Shown: positions 24,038-36,700 of the stretch, one piece after another
Position numbering within the stretch: the stretch's first letter is position 1
How the letters are laid out: each line of letters opens with the position of its first letter
From: Phoronis australis
Lineage: Eukaryota > Phoronida > Phoronidae
Reading direction: 5' to 3'
Assembly (NCBI GenBank): GCA_002633005.1
Contig: NMRA01000153.1
Span: 372,784-436,783 of the forward strand
Length of the DNA: 64,000 bases
Position numbers and translations under genes: made by a program
The notes under the pieces: model-generated
Told to the model about the DNA's origin: nothing
Database searches by the model: none
Seen by the model: the letters and a program-made list of their open reading frames with translations, nothing else

Positions 24038-27000
24038 TCCGTGGTGGCATGATCATGTGCTATTAAACACTGCTCAAGTTTTCATGTGATCGTGTATTTT
24101 TTGAGTGAGCAACATTTTGAAGAACCACGGAATCTGTATATCACGAAGGCAGACTCTTGTTGTTTCTCATTCATTGATCCCAGGGGCAGATCCAGAGGAG
24201 GGTTTGATCCCAGAGGCAGATCCAGAGGAGGATCCAGTCACTTTCACATTGCTGTTATGGAGGAATCTCAAGCACATTCCATGTTTGGCCCTTGACAGAC
24301 CATCTGGTCAAAATCCTGGATCTGTGTCTGGATCCTAATGTTGTAAACAATGAACTTCAGTGAATCAGGACTTTGTCGTTGTGGAAGTAGGCGTTATTTT
24401 ATTTCTTTAGTTTGTTCTATATTAACGAGAATAACTAAAGAAGAAACAAACTTCGAGGTATATTAGTTACTTTGGAGACCTGTGGTTTTACTCCATGCAT
24501 AGTCACTTTTGGTGAAGAGCTGAAAGCACATTGACAAATTTTAAAAAACCTCTTTGTGGGTCGAGTTCTCAATTTGCATTAGGCAGATTTAGGTAGAAGA
24601 CCAGAGGCTTCCAAAAACAAGCGCAGTGGAACCATCTTTATGAGCTGTGTGTATATTTTTCCATTGCAAATTATGGTTGGACCCCCCCCCCCTTTAACGT
24701 CCTAGATCCACCGGTGGTGTATTGTTGTTTATATTGTGACAAAAACATCAAACCAAATTTGGTTAGTTCAAAGACAATACTGTTGCCACAAAACAAGTAT
24801 CATTTGCAAAGTGTATGCCAAGTCATTATCATGCGATTCCCAATTAAGAAATTTGGCATGTACCGTGTTTAAGTTCAGAGTATTTTTTCTTCCGCATACC
24901 TTGGAAAACATCTTTTCGGTACCCGATTGCATTTCAGTCTTGTCAGTCATTTTTCCCCAGCATTTAGTTTTGTAAGTAAATGTCACTTGCCATTAGGTAT
25001 TTCACGGAAAGTTTTGATGTGGCATATTATAAACTCATCTGTCATCTCGCGCCTTTATCTCACGTATGTTATTTGGTTCTAAGCCCTTGGAAAATGTTTT
25101 ATATTATTAGACAATGCATCATACTTAGTGGTGTTAGGAGGTTGTAAAGAGGCAGCTGGTCCCAGCTGCATAAGTCATAAGCTGGATAACAACAGTGACC
25201 TCATGCCATCAACTGTGGTGTTGTTGCTATTGCGTAAAGTAGGTCTATTTGACGTCAGGCAACAATCAGGTGTATCCACTGGATACCTTTGATTTATGCA
25301 ATGCAGTCAGTTTAAGAGGATATTGTATGAGCAAGTCAAAATATTTAAATGCAGCTATTTAGAGGTTTAAGATAGATAATAAAAAATTTATTAGTTCACA
25401 GAATCGAGTCAAATGCCACCTTTATATTGAAGATTGATGTTATGCAATGATTTTATTAATTGTGAAATGAAGATGTTGTGGAATTTTATAGAAATTTGGT
25501 GAAATTCTTTTGTTTGTTGTCAAGAGATTCCACGGTTTTGTTTTCCCAAGAGTTGATAATTTGGTAAATGTTGTCTGTGGTATAAAGCATAATACTATAA
25601 TGTGATTTTGCTCAATTTTGCATGTTCTTCCTTAATAAAGATAATGTATTACGTGTTTGCCATTTTTGTCTACCTGAAAATAGAACAGCTCATGAAAAAA
25701 GAATGAGCGAGACTTTCAGAAAGCAATGGGGGCTCATCACACGGGAGAAGTGACTGTTATCACCACTTCATGCACGCACTCAGCCTTTAATACGGGGGGG
25801 GGGCTCGAATTTTTGACGGTGTGTATCTTTCACTGACAAAAAAGCCGGACTAAAAAAAACGGGGCACCGCGTCCAGAGCTGTGAATTGTGTGTTTGCACC
25901 TTTTTAGTGGACTTTTTGTCTTGTTTTCTCAGACTTCTTGTTTCTATGAGGCGGACCTCAATTTTTGTCCACTTCGCGCACGGACTTGGCTGTACCACAA
26001 GGTACTTGTCTGCAGTTAGTGGCACGGGAACGCACTTTTACTTCTTGAAAAGGCTATTTTACAGTGGGCCAGTATGCATATAATTGACATTTCAAATACG
26101 TCCTCAAGAGGCCCATAGTATGAGCCTTCACGAATACTTTCGACATTGCTACTTACAGTCTCCCATGGTGAAAAGTTGTGTTTGTGAAGAAAGATTACTG
26201 TTATTATGAAATTACTGTTTGAGGGAGACTGTCTATACCAGTCTTGTAGGGACCCATCCACAATTACACCCGTGTAATATTTGTGTACAATACACAGCTT
26301 TACCAACCCTAATAGTTTCGATTGGTCGGAATTTTATTCATGTTACCTGCTTTAGGCTTCAATGCTGGTGATCACAAGACCACTAACCGAGTAAATAATT
26401 AAATTAAACTGTTGATGTATTCTTGATGTGGAAAACCAAGTCATCCTCCATAAACACCCAAGTTATATTTAGCTCACCCACAAGTCAACTTGTCTAGATT
26501 TATTAAACACATTTGAGAGAGACAGCTTAAGAGAAGGAAAAGCAGAACAAGTTGCCAAAATCAGAAAAGATGGCTTGACATTGCTATTGGTGGTTGATAT
26601 TACAAGATGTCAGGATTTTTTGTCTGAAAATGACGCAAGTGGAGATAACGTGGCTGAAAACACACTAGTGTTGGTTTACGAAGTATATGACCTGTAACTC
26701 GGAAAAAACGTGTAACAGTCACAAATTCATTATCAGTTTCACTTTTCTGGTGAATAGATGAGTTTTGATTTTTCACTGAATTCTGATGTTTTGAATATAT
26801 GTTGTAAATAAAATCAATTTCAAAGTCAACAATGTAGAATCAGGCATAAAAATATCACCTTTAATTTAAATGCATGACAACAGCTGTTTGAAGCAATACA
26901 TTATGATTTAGATATAAATAACAAAGCTGTCGGCACAAAACAAATTCACCAGTTCAATTCAGATATCACAATTTACGCACTTGGTTTAAAATCTTACCAA

Positions 27001-27611
27001 TACTTGAACGATTTAATTTTGAAACAATTCAATGGTTAAATGTCACGATCACAAATCAGTGACGGTTTATGGAACAAAACAACAACAAATTTCGTTTCAC
27101 AAAACTGGAACTAGAAACCTCTCACACAGCCAATCCATCAATATTCACAGGCTTACCTATTTTATGGCATCAAACCTATTTTATGGCATTAAACCTATTT
27201 TTGCCAAGTACTCACCATTGTAGATTTTTTCAATAGCATAATTAACTCAAATTCTTAGAAAAATGTTTTGCTTTCCTTTGAAAACAGATCACGAGACCAC
27301 AGATTTACAAAATGAACATTTAAATGTTCGAGCATATAAATTAATGTTTTTAGGTCTAGTCGCTATGAAAATATGCGAGAAAATGCCACCTTGCTTTACC
27401 TGAAGTGTGTACAAGTAACCTGCTATTCATAAAAGAGCAGACGTCCACTGGACGTTGCTAAGTGACACCATACTAAAGTATCCACTGGACATTGCTGCAA
27501 GGCTGAAGCCAAAGTTGAAAACAAAAACAACCCTTTCCCTTGGGCACGGATGTTTTTACCCAAAACTCTGCAGTAGTTGGGCATAAAATTCTTCAAGAGA
27601 CTCAGCACAAC
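24037..27611. other. Space between the convergent CIMIP1 and CEP192 genes
   Basis: Contains a 30-bp direct duplication (24176-24235, gatcccag(g/a)ggcagatccag), a C-run at 24681, a MITE copy at 25794-25980 and poly(A) signals of both orientations. No further gene. Confidence 0.6.
25794..25980 (+). mobile_element. Second copy of the GGGGGCTCGAAT MITE, right end lost
   Basis: Starts ggggggctcgaat. Shares 'gaattgtgtgtttgcacctt', 'tttagtggactttt' and 'gaggcggacct' with 20172-20358. A short insertion separates the last two blocks, and no matching right inverted end is visible. Confidence 0.7.
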
Positions 27612-27750
27612 TCAACTGTCATCCATTGCTTCTCCATGTAAGACAACAGTAAAAACGTGACCGTCAGTGGCTTTAACACGAAGCAATCCCTCGTGATGTC
27701 CAGCTGTCTTGGGTCTGAATTCAACAGGAAGACGCAGATAATGACGAGGG
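27612..27750 (-). CDS. CEP192: CEP192 terminal exon 30 with stop
   Basis: PRHYLRLPVEFRPKTAGHHE then GLLRVKATDGHVFTVVLHGE matches human AQHYINMPVQFKPKSAGKFE and ALLVIQTDEGKSIAIRLIGE. Ends AMDDS and TGA (27614-27612), so the C-terminus is the full family length. Candidate reverse-strand AATAAA signals lie only about 1.1 kb and 1.3 kb further on (near 26500 and 26335), so the 3' end of the transcript is unresolved. Confidence 0.96.
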
Positions 27751-30700
27751 CTGAAAGTAAACAGAGGTCAATGGAGTTCAAAAATAATGGTAAGTCAACT
27801 CAAAGCTTCACGTGTGACATGAGCTATCACATGAGACAAATTACAGAAACATTAAAACATTCATTTAAATTTCTAAATTAAGCTTTTCCATTGCAACTAA
27901 ATGAAGTTCGTTACAAAATTTAAATTTCATGATTACAAGGGATTTTTTCTTCATCTTGCACATACCACTGTCAACTAAATTCAGTTCAAAAGATGAATGA
28001 AATCTTTGATAGCAGTTGATAAAAGAACTTGTGAATTGACTGTTGGAAAAAAACTTCTTACCGTTAGTTTGTGTGAATTCAAAGCGCCAATAAACCACAC
28101 CTTATCTCAAAAACCAACTTCTATTTTAAACCCATAACTGTTATGATAAAATCTCTCTCATCTTGTTCCTTCTACGTGTTAGACATGATTTCAAGGCTTG
28201 AAAAGCACTAACATGTTGTCGTTGCTTCAGAGCAGGACCATTAAGTTGGCAGATTATTTGAGTAACCAGTAGGCAGCGCGAATGTCGAGGGAAAGTCCAG
28301 TTGATTCATTGTAACACATTTCTACTCAAACGAGTTATAGATAAAAATTGTTAAACGACTGCCTACTATTTGTCTCATCATTTGTCTGAAGTACAAAGCA
28401 TAGAACAAAATGAACTTCATTTCTATTACCACCCAATATCTAAAGCAGACAGACCGATTTAAAGCATACTAATAGCAATCTGCAGACACTGGCAATCAGA
28501 TTCTGAGTGAAAGTTACAGGAAATGATAATTTTAGTTCGACACATTGTTAAAAGCTGTCTAGACTTCAGGAAGCAATCTCAATAAAATGCAGGTCGATTA
28601 ATAAGACAAATATCTGCTGTAAGACACCAGTGAAAATCACGCACTTTCCTAAAGTTCAAAGACGTCATTCATTAGTAAACATTTCATGTACAGGAAGCTA
28701 CAGCAAGAGTGATAGAAACCCGAAAAGAACTACCTGTTATATTCGCAAAAGAAATGTAAACAAACAAACTACTTGTTTTATTCGTACAAGCAACTAATTT
28801 CATGACAGTGATCTTAACAAAAACACTGAGCTAAAAGACTGAACAGAAGGTTTACGAACTGAAACGAGAAATAAACGTACAACACGTTCAGTCAACATTA
28901 ATATGAAAATTTTCAAAGTGTTAATTTATAATTTGTTTATTTTGCACTCACTCAATAGACAGACTTCGTGGCTTACTGTAGAACGGTGGGTCTGGAGCCA
29001 TTGACTGCAGCTAAAAATAAAACGTGATGGGTATAGAATGAAATTGTAGAAACATGACAGTGCTGCGCGAGTTGCAAAATCACAATTTGAAATACAAGTG
29101 ATTCCATTTACAAATTAGTGACACACCTGCTCCTTGAGTCTTCCATTGTTCCGCACAATTATTTTACAAGTCGACTTTTCACCAATGAGAGTTCTTTGAA
29201 AACAGAGGTGATCGTCCAACACAATTTTGCCCACTCGCTTGTTTTCTCTGAAAGATCAATGCGTGGCAAATGGGTGAACAAAATCTCATATATAGGTATA
29301 TATATATATATATATATATAGCCGACATATCAAGACATTCAAGTCATTCAAGAGACCATTAAAGTTATACTCAAAACAGCAGGTCAAAGCAACTTAACAA
29401 TTTAACTTTATTAAAGGCATAATTACCAAAAATTTAACAAAACTAAAAACCTATACTATAAAAATTTGCCTACAAGTGAGCTGTGTACAGGAAGTTAACC
29501 AACGAAGGCATACACGTATCTTACTTGTTCTCGTCCGAGCTTCTCCGGCGACTCCTGGTGTAGGTCAGTGAAACACCAGCATGGTTGGGCTTTTCCTTGT
29601 CCACAGACTGGTAACCACCAGTCTTAACACCCTGAAAATAACAGGGATGAGTGGATATTCACGGCATAAAATAAATTAGATTGTATTCAACAACCTGAGG
29701 TCACTGTGGATGACTGAACACAGTTGTCTCAGCATCAGTTTGTCAAAGGTATACTCTCAAAGCTGAACATCAAAAATTATGGTGCTGAAAGCTGTATACC
29801 TGAAAGACAAAGCTCTTTAAATGTATGCTCTCAAAGTTCTTTGGATCAGTGCCTCACCAGGCTACCCATGTATTCCTATTCCCTCGTTTAGTATGACGTC
29901 ATTTTGACGTTTTGGACCTAGTCAAATAAAATTAAAGTGTCAAAATTGAAAAAATAATAATAATTAGGTCACACTTACAAAGCACTTTAAATAACTAAGC
30001 ACTTTGAAAATTATTACCTGGCTATGTACCTCATTAATCTTAATCCTTCTAAACTCCCCAAGAGCATATAATGGGTGCAACAGTTGTCAGTGCACACAGA
30101 TTAATGTAAAAACATCATTTTGCAAAATTTTCAAGTTTTTAATTTCCGATGGTAACTTGAATCTGAAAAAATCCCAAGACTGGCAAAGTTTTGAAAAAGT
30201 GATGTGGCTGTATATCTACATCTATGTGTGGGTCCAATTTGTGTCATAACAGTGACAGATATGTCATCAATAAACATTTCAATAGATAGATACTATCACC
30301 TCACACACAACCAACAGGAAGTTATGACGAGTTCAAACTAATTTTACTGAGTTAAAGCTTATAAATGGTAACAGGTTTTAAAAACACACGGCATGAGGCT
30401 GCTAACAAGCACGTTCGTTATCAAATTTGTTTTTTCAGAAAATTTTGGGATTGACTTAATCAGGAAATGACGATAGTGCTTGGGGTCACCTTTGCATACA
30501 GTGGTTGTTAGGCTTTTGAAAGCAAGTGGACAGAATGTGTCACTGATCCTATTCCAAGTGTCCTGAACATAAAACCATTAAGAAAAAGACCACCTCTTTA
30601 TACCAGCTATAAACCCACTTTCCATCACATAAAAAAAAGGAATTAGACCACTTTCCATTTTGAAATTGGTCTCAAATCACTTTGTAGCCAAACTGGATGT

Positions 30701-33700
30701 GATTTCAGGGCTTAGAAAAAAAATGTCATTTCCTTATTGCTCGCACAAGTTGTTTTTTCATGTCATGTTACTTCATGCGCCAAGCCATAGTCTCAAGGAA
30801 TAACCAACTGTCATTTCTCGGTAAACCCAGTAACCAGTCCTCATCTGATAAGAAACACTTTTAGACCAACTTTAAAGTGGCAAGTGGTCTGAATGAAAAC
30901 TCTCTTCTTGAATGAAACATTGGTTTATAGTCGCTTTAAATATGAAATATTTTGTTCATTAATGGGACATTAGGATTTTTATATTTGAAAAATGCTTTTT
31001 TTGGATTATTGTTGGATGGGATAGACTTTGACCACAAGAATAAAACTGTAAAATTCATTATGATTTTGTGATTTTATTACATATTGCTAATTCTCTTCAT
31101 TGTCCGTCAGACATTTGCTGAATCGAGGCCAGAGACTTTACCAGTTAAGTTCCCTTAAAAGACTCTGCTATCCGTCAAGTGGGATTTAGAACGTTTGACT
31201 GCAATCGCAAAGGTTCTAGGTTCAGTTCCGCACTAGGGATAATCACAGAAAATCACTTGTCTCAGCGATAATGTCACATAAAGCTAATAACCAAGCAGTC
31301 AAAGTACAACATTGACTCATGGGTTTCATTCGGCATCATGACAAATCACTGTTCTCAACCGCCATGACCCATGAAAAACAATCCTAATCATTCTTAAATT
31401 TTTCTTTCCATTTGCACCAATTTTCATCTTATCAAAGATTTTTCATTATCGAATCATATTACCAAATGAACAAACTTAATATTGCATTTCATTGACAGTA
31501 AAGACCAAAACTTGTCAATAATTATTACACCACCACTGATACTCCTGTATTCTGATTGACTAAAACATGGAACAATAACTTCCGATATGAAGTAATATTG
31601 ACCAAGCTAGCTGAGGAACATCACTTTTCATTTATGCTGCGAGCCATCAGTGGTCAGATAAAGCCTCAGTCCATGTCACCTGATAATCACCCTCGAGATC
31701 TGCCCATATTTATATACAATCGTAAAAAAATCTCCACTTTGCTACAGTGAAAAATTAATTACTAGTTTGCTGAAGGTAGGAGCTTGTACCAAATTTTAGA
31801 AAAAGGCAATATTTACCAACCCAAATTCAACTGCTAAGTCTATTTTCAGAGTCTGCTGCACAAAAAACGAAGTGCCACAGTGTTACAAAATCTGATGGTC
31901 CAAGCGCATACCAACACAAACTTTGCCAAAAAGACATAAAGGCAGGTGTAAGCTGACTAAAAGAAACAAGGAAGTGATTCGGGGAAACTCTAATCTCTCA
32001 GTTCAGATTTGTGAAGGACTGATTGAATAAAAATGTTAAGTGCTTTCATAACGCAGTCCCACCCAGTCTGTGCTTCATAAATATCCAATACAGAGCGGCT
32101 TAAAAACAGAATCCGCAATCAACTTCCTTAGGGTAATCTAAACGTGACACATTAATATCAAATTGAGCTGTTTTTGAAGTCTCAATAGTTTATATTTACG
32201 AGATAACATGAGTTACTTAAGAAAAACATTCACAGCAAAATCTACTTCTTTCGGACACAGGAATTTTTAATTTCCTGGTCGAGCTGCCGCAGCACTTCAG
32301 AACAATATGTACCATCTGGCATCTTTGTTTTCAAATTATTAATCTTCCGTCAGTTTACTAATAGTTATTTCTTGGATTTTATTTAGTATCATTTAGTCCA
32401 TTATGCATAAAATTCACTTTCTTGTGTTATTGTTTTGTACAGTTTAAATATTCTATCTTTATCTATGTAGCACTGTATCTTTTTTAATTAGTTTTGTCTT
32501 CTTTTATCGGTTTATCTGCATGTAAATATTTATAGCTCTAGGAGACCAGTGTTTTACAATGAAGAGACTATCCAGAATAAATAAACACAAACAATATTAA
32601 AAGAAAAACAATAACAGAAAACACTAAAACCCATCTTGCTGTGTGCATTAAATCCATTCTCACAAAATGACAAATTAACAAGCACACAGTAACTCTTTCT
32701 TGGACCTGTTTGGCGAATAAAAGAGTTATAATTCATATTAAGGATACAGAGGAATAATAGGACCCCAGAAAAATCTAGAAATATATCTGAATTTGACTAA
32801 CTTTGGAACTTCATAACTCAGAAATGGCTGACCAGATTCATATGATATTTTCAGATAATATGCTTAAAATATTGTTCTCCAACACACATTAAGAATTGTT
32901 AAAATGTTCCACTTTTGCATGAGATGCAATCAAAAATAGGACTTTTAAGATTTTTCTGAAAAAGTCAAAAGCTGGATACAAAAAAGTCATATGTCCCTGC
33001 ATTCTCCAACAATAACTGAGGAAAACGGAATCCTCTCCCAAAACTGTCATGGTTGTAAGATAACCTAGTTATTTTGTCTGTAAAAATAGATGTTTGTTGA
33101 AAACCTTCGTACTCTGTGGAAACTCATACAATCTTGTCTAGCTTCAATTACAAATAATCTAAAACCAATAAAAAGGAAGAAAATTAGGAAGCAGCAACTT
33201 CATTATGTAGTTAATCATTGCTCCACCATATTGTGCTTTTCACATGCTTTTATCATTTTACTTTTGCTCTTGACAACGAACAACTGTATGGATTGTTTGA
33301 ACATCCGGAATTAATACAATGCCAACTCCACATGTTTTGCTGTTATCTGTGTCTACAATCCGACAATTGCTCAGTGGATTAAATCCAGATGACAGTTGTA
33401 TCCCATCAGCTGGAGTGTATTGCACACTCAAACAATATATTTTGTTCGATTTTCAACAAAACACGTTTGAAGAAAAGTATGCTAACGTGGAATAGTAACA
33501 TAGTCGTGAATGCCCAATTACAAGGACATACTCCTGTCATCAGTATCAATGTACTAAAAATGAGTAAAACTGCAAATAATTTGAGTGGAGGAAAAGACAG
33601 AGGGTTACCAGTGATCTAGTGTTCAAATCTTCTGTAAGCACAGTCACAAAATTGTCGAACCTTTCCAATGCCCACCGATTGACAACTAGAAAAGCAAGCT

Positions 33701-36700
33701 TTTGTCTACAGCATTCGGATAATGCCTTCAAGATGTCCGTGTTTGTAAACACAGAAACATTTATATTTTGAAATTAATGATGTGTTAAAATTCATCTTGC
33801 GATGTTGGTCCCCCAATGATCTCCTCGGTGACAATGGCTGCTTGATTTTGTCTGTCAACTGTGAACTGGAGTGTACTGTACATCTGCACGCCACAAATCT
33901 GGGCTCACTCAAGAAACGGCAGCATGTGACAAATGACAGACAATAAACCTTGTATGACTACGTACTCACGCACCCAATGTAACACTAACAATACTGTATA
34001 ATAAATGATACCAGCATATACCATTGTTATATACGTACTCTTTCTATGAACCGTGGCCTATGTCATGTCAAGTACAAACAGGCAGAGAAAAAAAAAACAG
34101 CTGTCTCCTCTTACCTGGCCAATTAGCTGTATTTTCGTCGACTTCCTGTTCCGTGCTACAGCGCCTGCTGTGCGTACATCCAGCTCCCAGTGCTGAGAGT
34201 ACACGCCCGTCTCACGAGGGATGAAGTCAATGGCAATCTGAGGAAGGTGGGATGTTACAGAGAGGTGGAGGTGGGTGCAAAATGGAACGTCACAAAAACA
34301 ACATTTACAGACTATTCATAACATTCCAGCGAAGACTCTGCTTCCAATATCTTGTGCTTTCCATTTGCCCAGTGCGTAGACTATGGGAAGCAACACATGC
34401 CCAAGAGATAGAGACCAAGAGATACTTTCCACAGCAAAAATTAAACAATGAATGAAATTTTCAGTTAATCAACACTCACCAGCTTGTGGTAATAATGTAT
34501 GCACTGTATACCGTAGGACGGACAATGCAGCCCAAGCTAGTGGAAACTGAACTTAAATTACTGCAATCAAAATATTTATTTTCACAATTCATACAAAATC
34601 AACATTTGAGGATTCAGGGCTTGGAATGACCAATGGTGAAAAACGCGGAAATTTTTACGGCCCGAAACATGCACGCAGCCAGCCTTGATAAAGTCGAGAG
34701 GACTAAAAAAAAACGGTACCACCTCCGGAAGCGTGCGTCTGCGTCTGTCTTAGCTGGTCCGTCCACTCCCACCTCCGCACATTTTTGGCTGCAGAGTCGT
34801 AGTATTTGTCACCGCGGTTAACAATCACATGAGTCGCCATTGAGGAAATCCACCACGCTATCCCGCAATTTTAACAATTTACCTTCCTCCAAAACATAAA
34901 GAGCAACTTCCGCTTTTCGAGGTGAAAGTCGTCGGCAACGCGGCGGTAAGAAAGAAATTTGCCGCGGAAATTTTATATCAAATCTGATTTTTTACGCGGA
35001 AATATAATAACATACGCGGACAGAACATTTTAAAAAAGCGGAAATCCGCGTTTCCGCGGAAAATTCCAAGCCCTGAGTATTAATGTTCACAGAGTGAATC
35101 AATTATTACGTTTTACATGTACCCTCAAGTGTTCAATTTGACACTGTACATCCAGAAGAATAAAAATAGTATCGTTCATATGTTCTATAAAAGATATGTG
35201 TGATGTATAGGCTTTGCATGCACGAGCCAGAGGCTTTCATACATACCCACTGCTGTCATCTCAAGAATCCCCACAATCATGTCCCTGGCGCCACCTATGG
35301 AGAGTTCAACTAATTACTTACCTTCTGCTCTTCATTTGGTTCCAGTCGCCCTACTTTCTTAGTAAAGTTAAACGCGGCATACGTGGCTCTGTACACATCC
35401 TCCACAGACAGGCCGTGCTGCAATAAACTCAAGCGGCATTAATTTACATTTCAATAAACAGTTGACCAGCACTGATAAACTTTCATAAATGAGGGTAGTT
35501 ACTATCTAGTAGTGAACAGAATGCTGTATTTCTCAGTCTCCAAGAGGGATACGTCATCTTTTCATCCAACCACAAATTAAGAGTGAAACTTGGTAATTCA
35601 CATTTTGCTGAGTACGACAGCACTAGAAAAATGATCAAATTTGGCTAACATTAGAAACGCACACCTCCGAAATGGCAATATGCAGTTCTCCAAACCTCTC
35701 TTAAGAATTGTCTCTAAAATGATCCGCTTATACAAGAAAAAACAAACAAAAGGTGCATGAAACAAAAATGAAATAATTTAGAAAACTGAGACGTTTTTAA
35801 GATTTCATCTTGAACATTTGTATCAAACAAAATTTAGTTGTATTATTAATGCCATAGTTTTGCTTTGAATGTACCTCTCTTTTTGCTAAAATTACTAAGA
35901 CATGGTCACGTGACCAAATCAATGGCAGATTGAAATAAAGCAAAAAATCTACAATTTTTTACTTTTAAAATCATATTCTTTTACCAAGTTAAATTACATA
36001 GTTTTGTAGATATTTGTTGATAAGGTCGTACATAACCTTGACTCTAGTTTCTTTTGAGTTCCACTTCCCCATCAATGCCCGTCACATTTAATGGAACAAC
36101 CCCACCAGATAATTTGAGTTCGGTGCAATGTGACATGATCGGTGCAATGTGACATGATCGGGTCAGGGTCAGTCAATATCGTGTGATGACAATGCGTGCA
36201 AACAAGTGATAAACACCCAACTCAATGAGCCAGGAGTGCCCCAGTAGTGACAATGGGCAGGACTGCATTGTTTTGTCTACACGCTATCTGTTACACACCC
36301 AACAGCACTATCTGACAAAGGCCAGTACAGAGATAAAGAAGAGTCACTAGAAATGGGTGCTGACACGGAATTCCAGATCAACCATTGACCCACTTGCAAC
36401 AAAGCATTCTAGGTCAATTAAAACCACTTGAGTGTTAAATCTAGCTCGATGAATTCATGCTCTTTTGAAAAAAACACCGAGACATAGCTTGTCTGGCTCT
36501 GTGCCTCAATGTTGAGTCATCAGACAAAATATTTATAGTGCTTTAGAACTATACATGTACCAGGAAATTTTCAAACTCCTTAGAAACTTAACTTGAGAGC
36601 TGAATTGAAAACGACACTACACACATTCGGATGTTGGAAAATTGGCAACTTCAAACTGTGATAAAACGTCCAACCAACGCCCAAACCACTCCATAATTTC

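Larger units (their letters stand above)
29632..34114 (-). other. CEP192 intron 26 (4.5 kb)
   Basis: The longest intron. Holds repeat D (30555-30960), a tRNA-derived SINE fragment (about 31170-31250) and repeat E (32770-33070). No nested gene found on either strand. Confidence 0.8.

Noticed and set aside
28975-28977. An earlier donor for exon 29 (TACA|GTAAGC)
   Set aside because: It leaves phase 1, while the last exon needs phase 2; the donor at 28952 fits phase and human spacing.
29522-29524. TAA as the end of CEP192 after exon 27
   Set aside because: The codon overlaps a good donor (AA|GTAAGA), and exons 28-30 downstream match the conserved human C-terminus in the right phases.
31171-31250. 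A functional tRNA gene
   Set aside because: A- and B-box-like stretches are present, but the acceptor and T stems do not pair; it fits a SINE remnant.
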